Notes: generated by a model not told the origin, from the sequence alone. A stretch of DNA of 64,000 nt from Ardenticatenaceae bacterium (GCA_020634395.1 JACKBU010000004.1:1-64000); one strand, 5' to 3'. Positions 35,069 to 44,698 are shown, numbered from the stretch's first letter. Numbers and translations: made by a program.

Positions 35069-36160
35069 TTACTGTTCGTTTTGTCCGCGGTTGCGGTAGT
35101 GAAAGAAGTGTTCGATCTGGCGGCGAATGCGTCTGGAGAGGGGGGCCGGAATAACCAGGTCCGGTGGGGCATAAGACTCTAGAAAGGAGCGCACGGCCGT
35201 TTCCCCAGCCTGCACCAATTTCTGATAGGTGGGATCTTCCGGCTGCGGCGCCACACTAAAGTCGGTCGTGGAGATGCAGCAGTTGCTCACATTGATGGTG
35301 CGCCGCTGGTCTATGGGTCGCCGTTCATGGGCGGTAATTTGTGATTCGAGGCTGGTCTCGAAAAGGTTGGAAAGGTAGCTGGCGATGTTGGTAATCGGCC
35401 GTTGCCCGGCTTCCGGACAGTCCGCTGGGGTATAAAGACGGCAGCCGAGGGTTTGCCAGTTGAGGCCGTTTCTGTAGTAAGGGTTGTTGTTTTCGTACTG
35501 GGACCCGTCGAACAGGTGAAGGGGGTAGTTGGAAAGGATGCCGCCGTCGCCGTAATAGTCGCCCTGGCCCAATTTACGGCCGTCGAACTGCGGCGCCGCG
35601 AAGAAGAGCGGCAGCGATTGGGACAGCAGCAGGGCATCGGCGACGGCCATGTGCGGCGTGGTGGCGGCAGAAAACACTTCCAGGCGGTGCTGCGAAATGT
35701 TGGTCACCACGACGTGTAGATCACGGCAGCCGTGAGCCCGGAAATCGGTGAAGGTTGCGCCGCTGTCGCCCAAATGGGCGGCAACCGTTTCTTGCAGCCA
35801 GTTATAGGCGTAATCGGTATCGTACCAGCCGTAATGGCGCAGCAGGCGGTTGAGGCCGTCGATGTTGTGGGCCAGGTCGCGGCCCAGGTTGGCATTGATC
35901 AGGCGCGCGGGCATGCGCACGGCCGTTTTTAGCCCCGGAATCCTGCTGTAGTCCAGGGAGCGGAAAATGGCGATGCTTTCGGCGGCGCTCAGACGAAAGC
36001 TGAGCACAGCAGCAATCATCGCCCCGGCCGACGTGCCCCCGACCCGCTGGATTTGTGGCAGGATTCCCACTTCCTCCAACACCGGAACAACCCCGTGATA
36101 GGCGAAACTTTTGACGCCGCCGCCTTGAAAGACCAGATTTTTAAACGGGTAATGAATCAT
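35069..36160 (-). CDS. Patatin-like phospholipase
   Basis: The 363-residue protein has the patatin catalytic dyad. The oxyanion loop is FQGGGVKSFAYHG, the nucleophile Ser44 is in VGGTSAGAMIAA, and Asp204 is in YGDGGILSNYP. It should hydrolyse acyl chains from membrane lipids. There is no signal peptide, so it is probably cytoplasmic or secreted by another route. Related CBASS or defence patatins need cyclic-nucleotide partners, which are not present next to it, so a housekeeping lipase is simpler. Confidence 0.9.
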   Translation of the reverse strand: MIHYPFKNLVFQGGGVKSFAYHGVVPVLEEVGILPQIQRVGGTSAGAMIAAVLSFRLSAAESIAIFRSLDYSRIPGLKTAVRMPARLINANLGRDLAHNIDGLNRLLRHYGWYDTDYAYNWLQETVAAHLGDSGATFTDFRAHGCRDLHVVVTNISQHRLEVFSAATTPHMAVADALLLSQSLPLFFAAPQFDGRKLGQGDYYGDGGILSNYPLHLFDGSQYENNNPYYRNGLNWQTLGCRLYTPADCPEAGQRPITNIASYLSNLFETSLESQITAHERRPIDQRRTINVSNCCISTTDFSVAPQPEDPTYQKLVQAGETAVRSFLESYAPPDLVIPAPLSRRIRRQIEHFFHYRNRGQNEQ

Positions 36161-36247
36161 GACTGGAACTGGGGTGGTGGGTTTGTTGGGGGGCAGGGCG
36201 GTGTGTCGGGGTCAATCTGCCAACTAACAAACCCGCCAGCTCACTTT

Positions 36248-37291
36248 TTACTCTGACGATTCGTTGATTAAAACCAGCTTGCCGCTGAAATCGCCTTCTT
36301 GCATGTGGTGGAGGGCTGCAGGAGCTTCAGCCAGGGGGTAAACGGTGTCGATGATGGGTTGGAGACGGCCGTTAAACACCAGCTTCATCACCTCTTCATA
36401 GTCTATGCTGGTGCCCATCGTGCTGCCGATGATGCGTAAATGTTTGGCAAACATGAGCCGGTTATCGATCTCAAATTTGGGGCCGCTGGTGTTGCCCACC
36501 GTCAGCAGGCGGCCGCCGCGCTTTAGCGCCCGCAGCGACAGCATGTAGGTGGCTGCGCCCACGTTATCAACCACCACATCCACACCCAGCCGGTTTGTGG
36601 CCGCATAAACGGCTTTGCCCCAGTTCTCTTCGTGGCGGTTGATGGTTACGTCTGCGCCCAAAGCACGCGCCTGCGCCAGCTTCTCTTCCGACGAGCCGAC
36701 CACGTAAATTGGGCCGGCCCCGGCCAGTTTGGCAATCTGGATGGCGGCTGTGTTGACGCCGCCGCCTGCACCGAGGATCAGCACGGATTCGCCGGCCTGC
36801 AAGCCGCCGGCCTTAATCAGCGAATGCCAGGCGGTCAGGAAGACCAGCGAGGCGGCGGCGGCGGTGGCAAACGAGACGGTTTCGGGTAATTTGAGCAGGT
36901 TGCGCGCCGGAACGGCCGTGTAATCGGCAAAAAAGCCGTCGACGTGCTCGCCCAGGATGGCAAAGTGCTGGCACATGTTTTCCTGGCCGTTTCGGCAGAA
37001 GAGGCAGTGCCCGCAAAACAGCGTCGGGTTCACCGCCACCCGGTCACCGACGGCAAAATCGGTGACGTTTGCGCCTAACCGGGCAATGACGCCCGCGCCG
37101 TCGCTGCCCATGATGTGCGGTAGTTTCAGGCTCAGGCCGGGCCAGCCTTCCAAAACAAATAAATCCAGCCGGTTCAGCGCCGCCGCTTCGACAGCCAGCA
37201 GCACCTCGTCGGGACCGATTTCAGGTTCGGCTACGTCGGTGTAGTGTACATTTTCCAGTGTGCCGTGTTCGTAAAATACGACAGCCTTCAC
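36248..37291 (-). CDS. Zinc-dependent MDR alcohol dehydrogenase/quinone reductase-like
   Basis: The real start is GTG 37291, preceded by AAAGGAG; the longer reading has no ribosome site. The 347-residue protein begins VKAVVFYEHG. It has the structural zinc knuckle CGHCLFCRNGQENMC, the GroES-like fold (MGSDGAGVIARLG) and a Rossmann segment LILGAGGGVNTAAIQIAKLAG. The Arg/Lys-rich loop after the second strand could favour NADP. The substrate is unknown. Confidence 0.88.
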   Translation of the reverse strand: MKAVVFYEHGTLENVHYTDVAEPEIGPDEVLLAVEAAALNRLDLFVLEGWPGLSLKLPHIMGSDGAGVIARLGANVTDFAVGDRVAVNPTLFCGHCLFCRNGQENMCQHFAILGEHVDGFFADYTAVPARNLLKLPETVSFATAAAASLVFLTAWHSLIKAGGLQAGESVLILGAGGGVNTAAIQIAKLAGAGPIYVVGSSEEKLAQARALGADVTINRHEENWGKAVYAATNRLGVDVVVDNVGAATYMLSLRALKRGGRLLTVGNTSGPKFEIDNRLMFAKHLRIIGSTMGTSIDYEEVMKLVFNGRLQPIIDTVYPLAEAPAALHHMQEGDFSGKLVLINESSE

Positions 37292-37351
37292 AGTATCTCC
37301 TTTGGAACGAGGCACAATGATGTTTGCGCTCCTCGCTCCCTGTTCATCATT

Positions 37352-37849
37352 TTAGTCGTCCCAGACTTCTTCCAGATTGTCTTTGTAAAACTCAAAAACG
37401 TCGGCGTAGGCCAGAATGTCCTCGTTGGTGGTGGTTTGCAGCAGCACGTCCAACAAGGTGCGCATGGCGGCTTCTTTTTGGTTGTTGCTGTAGTAGGCCA
37501 GGGCCAGGAAGACGGGGCCGCTTTGGTTTTCGGGGAACTGCGCCACGGCCGTTTCCAACGCTTTTACGGCGGCGGCAAATTCGCCAATCACCCGGCGGCA
37601 GCTGCCCAGGCAAATCAGGCACTCCAGCAAATCGTCGCCGCTGAGGCCCTCTTCGATGGCATCTTCATAGTAGGGGATCGCATCCCGTTCTTCGCCCATC
37701 ACATCGTATGAGCCGCCTACTTCGTATAATACTAGCGGGTCTTCGGGAAAATCGTCCATCAGAGCCAGCAAAATAGCCTGCGATTCCTCTAACTGATCCT
37801 GATCGCGCAGTTCACGCGCCCGAGTAAGCCTTTCTTCTTTTGTCTCCAC
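37352..37849 (-). CDS. Tetratricopeptide-repeat protein
   Basis: The 165-residue acidic protein starts at GTG 37849 after AGGAG. Its helices follow a TPR spacing, with repeats near RELRDQDQLEESQAILLALM, YEVGGSYDVMGEERDAIPYY, LICLGSCRRVIGEFAAAVKA and FLALAYYSNNQKEAAMRTLL. It should be a cytoplasmic protein-protein adaptor. No partner can be named from the neighbours. Confidence 0.8.
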   Translation of the reverse strand: METKEERLTRARELRDQDQLEESQAILLALMDDFPEDPLVLYEVGGSYDVMGEERDAIPYYEDAIEEGLSGDDLLECLICLGSCRRVIGEFAAAVKALETAVAQFPENQSGPVFLALAYYSNNQKEAAMRTLLDVLLQTTTNEDILAYADVFEFYKDNLEEVWDD

Positions 37850-38016
37850 AATGTTCTCCTGATTGTTTGCGATTGTTGGTGGGTCGTTGTGTATGTTGGA
37901 CCTAACCTGGAATGATAGACATGCGCCGCCAAATTCGCAACCGGTTTTTGCTTGTCGCCGGGCGCAGGTTTTGGTATTGTCTGGTCATTGTTGAAACAGA
38001 TTGCGAGGTGTTTCCC

Positions 38017-38559
38017 ATGGCCATGAAAGCGGTAAAACAACATGTCCACGGCCGTTTAATACAGGCGAACGGCCGTGCCGCCCTGCTCCTTATAGATCTC
38101 AACCCAACGGAGGAAACGGCCGTTTCCCTCTATTTGCGTTATGCCCTGGTGGTCATGGGACCGGAAGACCACGTGCTGCCCGCTTTGCTTCTGGATGATT
38201 GGGGCAATGAGATTCGCGGCCTGGAAATTTACCAGTTCATCCGCGAGCATGGCGATGATTTTCCGCGCGCCGAGGTCTTTGGGTTTGATCTCGATGGCAG
38301 CGAGACCCAGCTTTTCCTGCGCAGCCTGGAGCTGCACATGCGCTGGCCTTGTTATGTCTACACTTCGGCCGATGAGCCGCTGGCCCAGGGCGTCCGGCTG
38401 CACGCCGTCTTGCTGCCCACCGCGGGGATAGATGCGCCGCTGGCCGTCGACCGGCCAGACGAGGAGGCCATTGCGCGGCCGTTACGCGCGGCGCAGGTGA
38501 ATTGGTGGCAGGTTCCTCCCCACACAGAATCATTTGCGTTCGGTCTGGAGGATGGGTAA
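38017..38559 (+). CDS. Hypothetical protein, translationally coupled to a lytic transglycosylase
   Basis: GAGGTG at 38005-38010 supports ATG 38017, giving 180 residues. The sequence is soluble and alpha/beta in character (YLRYALVVMGPEDHVLPALLL, RAEVFGFDLDGSETQLFLRS), with no motif I recognise. Its TAA overlaps the next ATG (TAATG), so the two products may work together. It carries three ACGGCCGT sites, one extended to 16 bp (38112-38127). Confidence 0.7.
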   Translation: MAMKAVKQHVHGRLIQANGRAALLLIDLNPTEETAVSLYLRYALVVMGPEDHVLPALLLDDWGNEIRGLEIYQFIREHGDDFPRAEVFGFDLDGSETQLFLRSLELHMRWPCYVYTSADEPLAQGVRLHAVLLPTAGIDAPLAVDRPDEEAIARPLRAAQVNWWQVPPHTESFAFGLEDG

Positions 38560-39497
38560 TGGTTCAGGGGCGGGTTTACGGCCGTTTTTTGCTGCTCGCG
38601 CTTTTGGCACTGCTGTGTACGGAAGTCTTTCTGCCAGAGCAAACCGCCGCCGCCCAACAAACCGGCGACGCTCCGGTCATTTCCACGATCTGGGGGCCGG
38701 GTGTGCAGCAGTGGGCTTTCCACATCGGTGTTCTTGCTCAAGCCCACGGCCTCGATCCAGATTTCATTGCCGCCGTAATTAACGAAGAATCGGATGGCGA
38801 CCATCACGCCACCAGCCAGAAAGGCGCGGTAGGCCTGATGGGTGTCATGCCCACCGGCCCCGGCATGGAATGGCGCCCCTCAGCCGATGACCTGGCCAAT
38901 CCGGCCATTAACCTGCGCTGGGGCGTGGCCATTCTGGCCGACGTGGTGCGCCAGGCGGGCGGCGATTTGTACGCGGCTTTGGCGGCCTACAGCGGCGGCT
39001 GGGCCAACGTTAACAATGGGGTGCCGCGCAGTTATGCCACCAGCGTGCTGGATAGTTATGGCCGGGCCATTGCCGCCCGCAACAACATCTCGCCAGATAT
39101 TGCTACGCAGTGGACTGTGGCCATCAAAATCCGCTATGGCAACGTGCCCAACGAATCGCTGCTGGTCCTGGGCGACCAGCCAGTTTCCGGCCTTTACACG
39201 TTTGGCGAACACGTCGTTTACGATTACGTGGACAGCGCCGGGCGAGCATATTACGTGTTGGGTTATGCCGTGCCCGTGGCTCTGGTTGCCCCCGTAGAAA
39301 ACGACACGGTGATGTACGGCGACAGCGAAACAGTGGATGCCCACCTGCGGGCGCGCCTGGGTGAAGATGGCAGCGTAAAAGGCGCTTCCAGCAATCCACA
39401 GGTGCTGCTGGCCTGCCTGCCCAGCCTGGATCGACTGCGCGGCCGGGCCAGTACGCGCTGGTTCGCTCCCTCAGACTGCCCCGACTGGCACCGCTAA
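38559..39497 (+). CDS. Secreted lytic transglycosylase (SLT domain)
   Basis: Start taken at ATG 38559 inside the upstream stop. The 312-residue protein has a signal peptide (VYGRFLLLALLALLCTEVF, cut near TAAAQQ) and a goose-lysozyme-like SLT domain. The catalytic Glu is in AAVINEESDGD, and SQKGAVGLMGVMP and AYSGGWANV follow. It should cleave peptidoglycan glycan strands outside the membrane. The C-terminal ~110 residues are beta-rich and unassigned. Probably co-expressed with the coupled upstream gene of unknown function. Confidence 0.85.
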   Translation: MVQGRVYGRFLLLALLALLCTEVFLPEQTAAAQQTGDAPVISTIWGPGVQQWAFHIGVLAQAHGLDPDFIAAVINEESDGDHHATSQKGAVGLMGVMPTGPGMEWRPSADDLANPAINLRWGVAILADVVRQAGGDLYAALAAYSGGWANVNNGVPRSYATSVLDSYGRAIAARNNISPDIATQWTVAIKIRYGNVPNESLLVLGDQPVSGLYTFGEHVVYDYVDSAGRAYYVLGYAVPVALVAPVENDTVMYGDSETVDAHLRARLGEDGSVKGASSNPQVLLACLPSLDRLRGRASTRWFAPSDCPDWHR

Positions 39498-39538
39498 GCA
39501 GTTGCCTTTTTCGTTATTCGGCCTAAAATTTCTCTCTT

Positions 39539-40315
39539 ATGCCTACGCCGTTTATGCATTTACAGATGGCGGAACAGCTCCGCGCAATGGCCGTGACCCG
39601 ATTTGGCGCCGACGGCCGTTTGCCTCTTCTCCTGCGCCAATCCTGGCCGGCGTTTTACCTGGGCAGCGTAGCCGCCGACTGCCAGGATCTGGCCGGTGTG
39701 CCGCGCACGGCGACCCACTTCTACAACCTTCCGCCGGACCCGGATAACCAGGCTTATCCCCGGATGCTGGCTGCCTACCCGGAACTGGCCGATCCGGACT
39801 GTATGCCGCCGGACCAGGCAGCGTTTGTGGCCGCCTACAGCGTGCATCTGATGGTCGATCTGGTCTGGTTTCGTGAAATATTGCTGCCTTTTTTTGTTAA
39901 TCGGCCGGAATGGCGCGACGGTTATGAACGGCGGCACTTGGTGCATAACATTGTGCTGACGTACCTGGACCAGAAGGCGTATGAGGCGCTGCCGGAAACG
40001 GCCGTTTCCACCCTGACGGCCGCCGTCCCCGCTCACTGGCTGCCGTTCGTAGACGACGCGGCGTTGGTGCTCTGGCGCGATCGACTGGTTGCCCAGTTAG
40101 AGCCAGAAGGATCGCTGGAGACCGTGGCCGTCTATGCTCAACGTCTGCACATGTCGGCGGAAGAGTTTGCTGCCTGCTTGCGTGATCCGGCCTGGATGGC
40201 GGAAAACGTCTTTAACATGGTGCCCATCGACGAGGTACAGGCGCGGCTAGACGCCGCACTGGTTACCGGATTGGACATCATGATCGATTATCTGAAAATT
40301 ATGGACGCCGCCTGA
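39539..40315 (+). CDS. Zinc-dependent phospholipase C-like protein
   Basis: The 258-residue protein resembles the bacterial zinc-dependent phospholipase C/D-like family. It opens MPTPFMHLQMAEQL, has an early segment YLGSVAADCQDLAG, then THFYN and AYSVHLMVDLVWF with spaced His/Asp residues that could bind metal, and HLVHNIVLTYLDQKAY. There is no signal peptide, unlike secreted toxins of the family, so it is probably a cytoplasmic housekeeping member of unknown substrate. It carries a 16-bp extended palindrome at 39994-40009. Confidence 0.7.
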   Translation: MPTPFMHLQMAEQLRAMAVTRFGADGRLPLLLRQSWPAFYLGSVAADCQDLAGVPRTATHFYNLPPDPDNQAYPRMLAAYPELADPDCMPPDQAAFVAAYSVHLMVDLVWFREILLPFFVNRPEWRDGYERRHLVHNIVLTYLDQKAYEALPETAVSTLTAAVPAHWLPFVDDAALVLWRDRLVAQLEPEGSLETVAVYAQRLHMSAEEFAACLRDPAWMAENVFNMVPIDEVQARLDAALVTGLDIMIDYLKIMDAA

Positions 40316-40357
40316 TCATTCCTCCCAAACTTATTCCACTTTTTCCGAGGATTTACC

Positions 40358-42076
40358 ATGAATAAAATTATTGAAGCTCCAGTAAGAGAAACTGTGCAAG
40401 TTCGGCTCCCCGACGGCCGTGCCTTTGACGGCCCGGTAGGGACGACAGTTGAAGAATTTTTATTGGCTGCCATGCCGGAGGCCATGGCATGTGACCACGT
40501 TGTGGGTGTGCTGTGTGACGGCCATCTGCGCGAATTGGGCCAGCCGCTAAACTCCGATGCGCATCTGGTACCCCTGACAACTCAGAACCCCGACGGGGCG
40601 CGGATTTACCGCCGCTCGTTGAGTTTTTTGATGATTGCCGCCGCGGCGGAAGTGTTCCCAAACCAGGTGATTACGGTGCAGCACTCGATGCCCTTTGGCG
40701 GCTACTATTGTGAGCGCGAGGATAACGGCCGTGTAACCAGCGAAGAACTGGATCGCCTGCGCCAGCGGATGCGCGAACTGGTGGCGGCCGACCTGCCCAT
40801 CACGCGCGTCGTCGTCCCGTTAAACGAAGCGCTGCAAATTTTCCGCGTCAGCGGCGACATGGAAAAAGCGGAGTTGTTTGCCAAGCGGCGCAAGGATTAT
40901 CTGACGCTGTACGAGTTGAATGGCGTGCGCGACTATTTTCATGGGTTTATGGTGCCGCGTACCGGCTATCTGGATTTGTTTGCGTTACGGCCGTACAACG
41001 ATGGCTTTATCCTGCAGTTTCCACGGCGGCACGATTCGGCTGTCTTGCAGCCGTTTGAAGACGAACCCCGCCTGGCGCGGGTGTTCCAGGATTACGCCGA
41101 TTGGTTGCGGATTGTTGGCGTGCCCAGTGTATCTTCGCTGAACAATGCGCTCAGAAACGGCCGTACTCAGGAGGTCATCCTGGTGGCCGAAGCATTTCAC
41201 CAGCGGCAGCTTTCAGCCATCGCTGCCGCGATTGCTGCGCGCCGCCCGGCTGTCAAACTGGTGCTGATCTCCGGTCCCACTTCATCGGGCAAAACGACAT
41301 TTAGCAAGCGCCTGGCGGTTCAGCTCCTGGCCCAGGGTATCTATCCCGTCACCATTGGCATGGATAATTACTTCGTCAACCGGGAAGACACCCCGCGCGA
41401 CGCCAACGGCGACTTCGACTTTGAAGCGCTGGAAGCGGTGGATGTGGCTTTGTTCCAGCAGCATTTGCACCAACTGCTGGCCGGCGAGACGATTATTCAG
41501 CCCCGGTACAACTTCTTCACCGGCAGCCGGGAGTGGGGCGAAAAGCTCAAAATTGGGTCCGATCACGTGATCATCATCGAAGGGATCCACGGGCTGAATC
41601 CGCGGCTGGTGGAAGGCATTGCCCCCGAGGCGATGTTCCGCATCTTCATTTCCGCCCTGACGCAGTTGAATCTGGACAAACACAACCGCGTGCCCACTAC
41701 GGATACGCGGCTGCTGCGGCGCATTGTGCGTGATGCGGCCCATCGCGGCTACACGGCCGCCAACACTATCAGCCGCTGGGCCAGTGTGCGGCGCGGTGAG
41801 CGGCTGTACATTTTCCCCAACCAAAACAACGCCGACGTGTTTTTTAACTCGGCGCTGGTGTATGAACTGTCCGTGCTTAAAACGCTGGCGCAGCCTTTGC
41901 TGCTGCAGGTAGAGCCGGGCACGCCAGAGCGCATCGAGGCCAACCGGCTGCTGGCATTTTTGCAGTGGTTTGAGCCTGTTCCTGGTGAGGCGCTCAGTTA
42001 TATTGCCAGTGATTCGATTTTGCGGGAGTTTATCGGCGGCTCGATCATGGATGATTTTGAGCCGTGGCAGCGGTAG
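40358..42076 (+). CDS. TGS-domain nucleoside (uridine-type) kinase
   Basis: The 572-residue protein has three parts. Residues ~12-75 form a TGS domain. Residues ~85-260 resemble the threonyl/alanyl-tRNA synthetase second additional domain, including VITVQHSMPFGGYYCE with a His but not the full editing set. The rest is a uridine kinase/phosphoribulokinase-like P-loop domain, with LISGPTSSGKTTFS (P-loop residues 306-313), GMDNYFVNREDTP and IIIEGIHGLNP. Homologues in Thermotoga and clostridia phosphorylate nucleosides. GAGGA precedes the ATG. Confidence 0.87.
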   Translation: MNKIIEAPVRETVQVRLPDGRAFDGPVGTTVEEFLLAAMPEAMACDHVVGVLCDGHLRELGQPLNSDAHLVPLTTQNPDGARIYRRSLSFLMIAAAAEVFPNQVITVQHSMPFGGYYCEREDNGRVTSEELDRLRQRMRELVAADLPITRVVVPLNEALQIFRVSGDMEKAELFAKRRKDYLTLYELNGVRDYFHGFMVPRTGYLDLFALRPYNDGFILQFPRRHDSAVLQPFEDEPRLARVFQDYADWLRIVGVPSVSSLNNALRNGRTQEVILVAEAFHQRQLSAIAAAIAARRPAVKLVLISGPTSSGKTTFSKRLAVQLLAQGIYPVTIGMDNYFVNREDTPRDANGDFDFEALEAVDVALFQQHLHQLLAGETIIQPRYNFFTGSREWGEKLKIGSDHVIIIEGIHGLNPRLVEGIAPEAMFRIFISALTQLNLDKHNRVPTTDTRLLRRIVRDAAHRGYTAANTISRWASVRRGERLYIFPNQNNADVFFNSALVYELSVLKTLAQPLLLQVEPGTPERIEANRLLAFLQWFEPVPGEALSYIASDSILREFIGGSIMDDFEPWQR

Positions 42077-42087
42077 AGCAAATAGAA

Positions 42088-42130
42088 GGCAGCGAGCAGC
42101 GCGTCTGAGGTCGACGCGCTGCTCGCTGCC
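42088..42130. terminator. Perfect 18-bp inverted repeat between convergent genes
   Basis: GGCAGCGAGCAGCGCGTC (42088-42105) pairs fully with 42113-42130, loop 7 bases. It separates the nucleoside kinase and sdhB ends; a bidirectional terminator is likely. Confidence 0.75.
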
Positions 42131-42139
42131 CGCCGGAGA

Positions 42140-42862
42140 TTATATTTCGCCGGTCGCCAAGACTCCTTTCACTTCGGCGATGGCTTTGGTGACTTCGATG
42201 TCGCGTGGGCAGGCGTTGGTGCAGTTGAAGATTGTGCGGCAGCGCCAGACGCCAAACGTATCGCCCACCACTTTCAGGCGTTCAGCTGCCCCTTCGTCGC
42301 GGCTGTCGAAGATGAAGCGGTGAGCCTGGACGATGGAGGCTGGGCCGATGTACTTGCCGTTGGCCCAGAAGCTGGGGCAGGAGGTGGTGCAGCAGGCGCA
42401 GAGGATGCACTTGGTGGTGTCATCGAAGCGGGCGCGATCTTCCTGGGATTGCAGGCGTTCACGGCCGTCTGCCGGCGGCGGTGAATCGTTGATGAAATAG
42501 GGCATGACCGCGCGATAATGCTCCATAAACGGTTCCATGTCCACAATCAGGTCTTTAATCACCCGCAGACCCAGGATGGGCTCAATCTGAATGGTCATCG
42601 TGTCGCCCTTTTTCTCCAGCCGCTGCACCAGGGTTTTGCAGGCCAGGGCGTTGACTTCGTTGATGCGCATGGCGTCTGAGCCGCAAACGCCGTGGGCGCA
42701 AGAGCGGCGCAAAGACAGCGTGCCGTCTATTTCCCACTTGACGCGATTTAACAGATCTAAAACAGTGTCGGTAGGATGGACATCGCTGAGGGTGTACTCT
42801 CCCCACCAGGCTTTGGTATCTTTTTCCGGATTAAACCGGCGGATGCGTAAATTTACTTGCAT
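42140..42862 (-). CDS. sdhB: Succinate dehydrogenase iron-sulfur subunit
   Basis: The 240-residue subunit carries the three clusters of complex II. The [2Fe-2S] ligands are Cys55, Cys60, Asp63 and Cys75 (SCAHGVCGSD; Asp at the third position as in E. coli). The [4Fe-4S] site is in CILCACCTTSCP, and the last cluster is around CRTIFNCTNACP. It carries electrons from FAD in SdhA to quinone at SdhC/D. AGGAG precedes the start. It is the last gene of sdhCDAB, 40 bp after sdhA. A terminator-like inverted repeat follows. Confidence 0.95.
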   Translation of the reverse strand: MQVNLRIRRFNPEKDTKAWWGEYTLSDVHPTDTVLDLLNRVKWEIDGTLSLRRSCAHGVCGSDAMRINEVNALACKTLVQRLEKKGDTMTIQIEPILGLRVIKDLIVDMEPFMEHYRAVMPYFINDSPPPADGRERLQSQEDRARFDDTTKCILCACCTTSCPSFWANGKYIGPASIVQAHRFIFDSRDEGAAERLKVVGDTFGVWRCRTIFNCTNACPRDIEVTKAIAEVKGVLATGEI

Positions 42863-42902
42863 GGTGTGCTCCTGTAAGCTGTTAGCTATTTGCTGTTAGC
42901 CA

Positions 42903-44687
42903 TTAGTAGACGCGGGGCTTGGGTTCGTAGCGACCCAGCGTGACCGGTTTGTAGTCCAGTCTGTATTCCCCAGGGCCGACTTTGTAGCAAAGCGTGTGCT
43001 TAAGCCAGTTATCATCATCCCGTTCCGGATAGTCATCGCGGGCGTGCCCGCCGCGGCTTTCCTTGCGAGCCAGGGCAGAAATAGTCGTTACCTCCGCCAG
43101 TTCTAACAGACAGCCCAACTCCCAGGTTTCCAGCAAATCGCTGTTGAAAATTTTGCCTTTGTCCTGGATGGCCACGCTCTTGTATTCGGTGCGCAGCTTC
43201 TTTAGTTCTTCTAAAGTGGTGCTAACCGTCTCTTCTGTGCGGAATACGCTGACGCCTTCGGTCATGGTTGTCTGCATCTGGTTGCGTACATCGAACATTT
43301 TGGCATGGCCTTCGTTGTTACGAATGCGTTCGAATTCGGCCATAATTTCGTCGGCGGCGTCGTCGGGCAGGGGCTGTAATACGGCCGTCTGGCAGTACTC
43401 GGCCATGTGCTTTCCAGCACGCCGGCCAAAAACGACCAGGTCGGTCAGCGAGTTTGTCCCCAGGCGGTTGGCGCCATGGACCGATACGCAGGCTGCTTCA
43501 CCGGCGGCGTAAAGGCCGGGCAGAGGCGTATTGTCGGCGTCCAAAACCACCCGGCCCTCCACATCGGTGGGGATGCCGCCCATGGCGTAGTGGGCTGTGG
43601 GCTGCACCGGCATCGGTTCCTTTACCGGATCAACGCCCAGATAGGTGCGGGTAAAGTCAGCAATGTCCGGCAGTTTCGCTTCGATGTATTCGCGGTCGAT
43701 GCGCCGTTTTTCACCCTCTTTTTCAAAATAGTGGTTGACGGTCTCTGGTGTAATGTCCAGGTGGACGTAATTTTTGCCGTTGATGCCGCGCCCGGCTTTG
43801 ACTTCCAGATAGATAGCCCGGCTGACCACATCCCGGCTGGCCAGGTCTTTGATGGTCGGGGCGTATTTTTCCATGAAGCGCTCACCCTGGCTGTTGAGCA
43901 GCACCCCACCTTCGCCGCGCACGCCTTCGGTGATGAGGATGCCCAGCTTGAAAATGCCGGTGGGGTGGAACTGGAAGAATTCCATGTCTTCCAGGGGAAC
44001 GCCCCGGCGCAGGCAGATGGCCGCGCCATCGCCGGTAAGCGAGTGGGCGTTGGAAGTAACCTGCCAGCAGCGGCCCCAACCGCCAGTGGCAAACATAACG
44101 GCTTTGCTGTGGAAAATGTGGAACTCGCCGGTGGCGATTTCGATAGCGACCACACCGCGTATGGTGTCATCAACGCGGATGAGGTCAACGACGTGGAATT
44201 CGTCGAAGAAGTTGACTTTGTTTTTGATGCACTGCTGGTAGAGGGTTTGCAGAATCATGTGGCCTGTACGGTCGGCGGCGTGGCAGGCACGCATGACGGG
44301 TTTTTTGGTTTCGTTGTTGGTGTGGCCGCCGAAGCGCCGTTGGGAGATACGGCCGTTTGGAAACCGGTCAAATGGCAGCCCCATATGCTCCAACTCTATA
44401 ACCACGTCGATAGCATCCTTACACAGAATATCTACCGCATCCTGGTCTGCCAGATAATCAGAGCCTTTAACAGTATCAAAAGCATGCCATTCCCAGTGAT
44501 CCTCTTCCATATTGCCCAGCGCTGCCCCGACGCCGCCTTGTGCTGCGCCGGTATGCGAGCGGGTTGGATATAACTTAGAAAGTACAGCTACATTGGCGTT
44601 TCTGCTAGCATACAGAGCCGCCATTAGCCCTGCCCCACCCGCGCCAACGATCACTGCATCGAAAGTGTGTATTTTCACATTGGCCAT
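42903..44687 (-). CDS. sdhA: Succinate dehydrogenase flavoprotein subunit
   Basis: Start set at ATG 44687 (MANVKIHTF), nine bases after GAGG; the longer reading adds five residues without a ribosome site. In the 594-residue subunit, the FAD-binding AVIVGAGGAGLMAAL is followed by His45 in TRSHTGAAQGG, the usual site of covalent FAD. The active-site segment HGANRLGTNSLTDLVVFG and the C-terminal Arg-rich capping region are present. It oxidises succinate to fumarate on the cytoplasmic face of the membrane. It follows sdhD by 11 bp. Confidence 0.95.
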   Translation of the reverse strand: MANVKIHTFDAVIVGAGGAGLMAALYASRNANVAVLSKLYPTRSHTGAAQGGVGAALGNMEEDHWEWHAFDTVKGSDYLADQDAVDILCKDAIDVVIELEHMGLPFDRFPNGRISQRRFGGHTNNETKKPVMRACHAADRTGHMILQTLYQQCIKNKVNFFDEFHVVDLIRVDDTIRGVVAIEIATGEFHIFHSKAVMFATGGWGRCWQVTSNAHSLTGDGAAICLRRGVPLEDMEFFQFHPTGIFKLGILITEGVRGEGGVLLNSQGERFMEKYAPTIKDLASRDVVSRAIYLEVKAGRGINGKNYVHLDITPETVNHYFEKEGEKRRIDREYIEAKLPDIADFTRTYLGVDPVKEPMPVQPTAHYAMGGIPTDVEGRVVLDADNTPLPGLYAAGEAACVSVHGANRLGTNSLTDLVVFGRRAGKHMAEYCQTAVLQPLPDDAADEIMAEFERIRNNEGHAKMFDVRNQMQTTMTEGVSVFRTEETVSTTLEELKKLRTEYKSVAIQDKGKIFNSDLLETWELGCLLELAEVTTISALARKESRGGHARDDYPERDDDNWLKHTLCYKVGPGEYRLDYKPVTLGRYEPKPRVY

Positions 44688-44698
44688 TGTCTTAAACC

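Noticed and set aside
35069..36160. Patatin gene as part of a CBASS-like defence system
   Set aside because: No nucleotidyltransferase of the CD-NTase type and no ubiquitin-like or HORMA partner is adjacent; a plain phospholipase is simpler.
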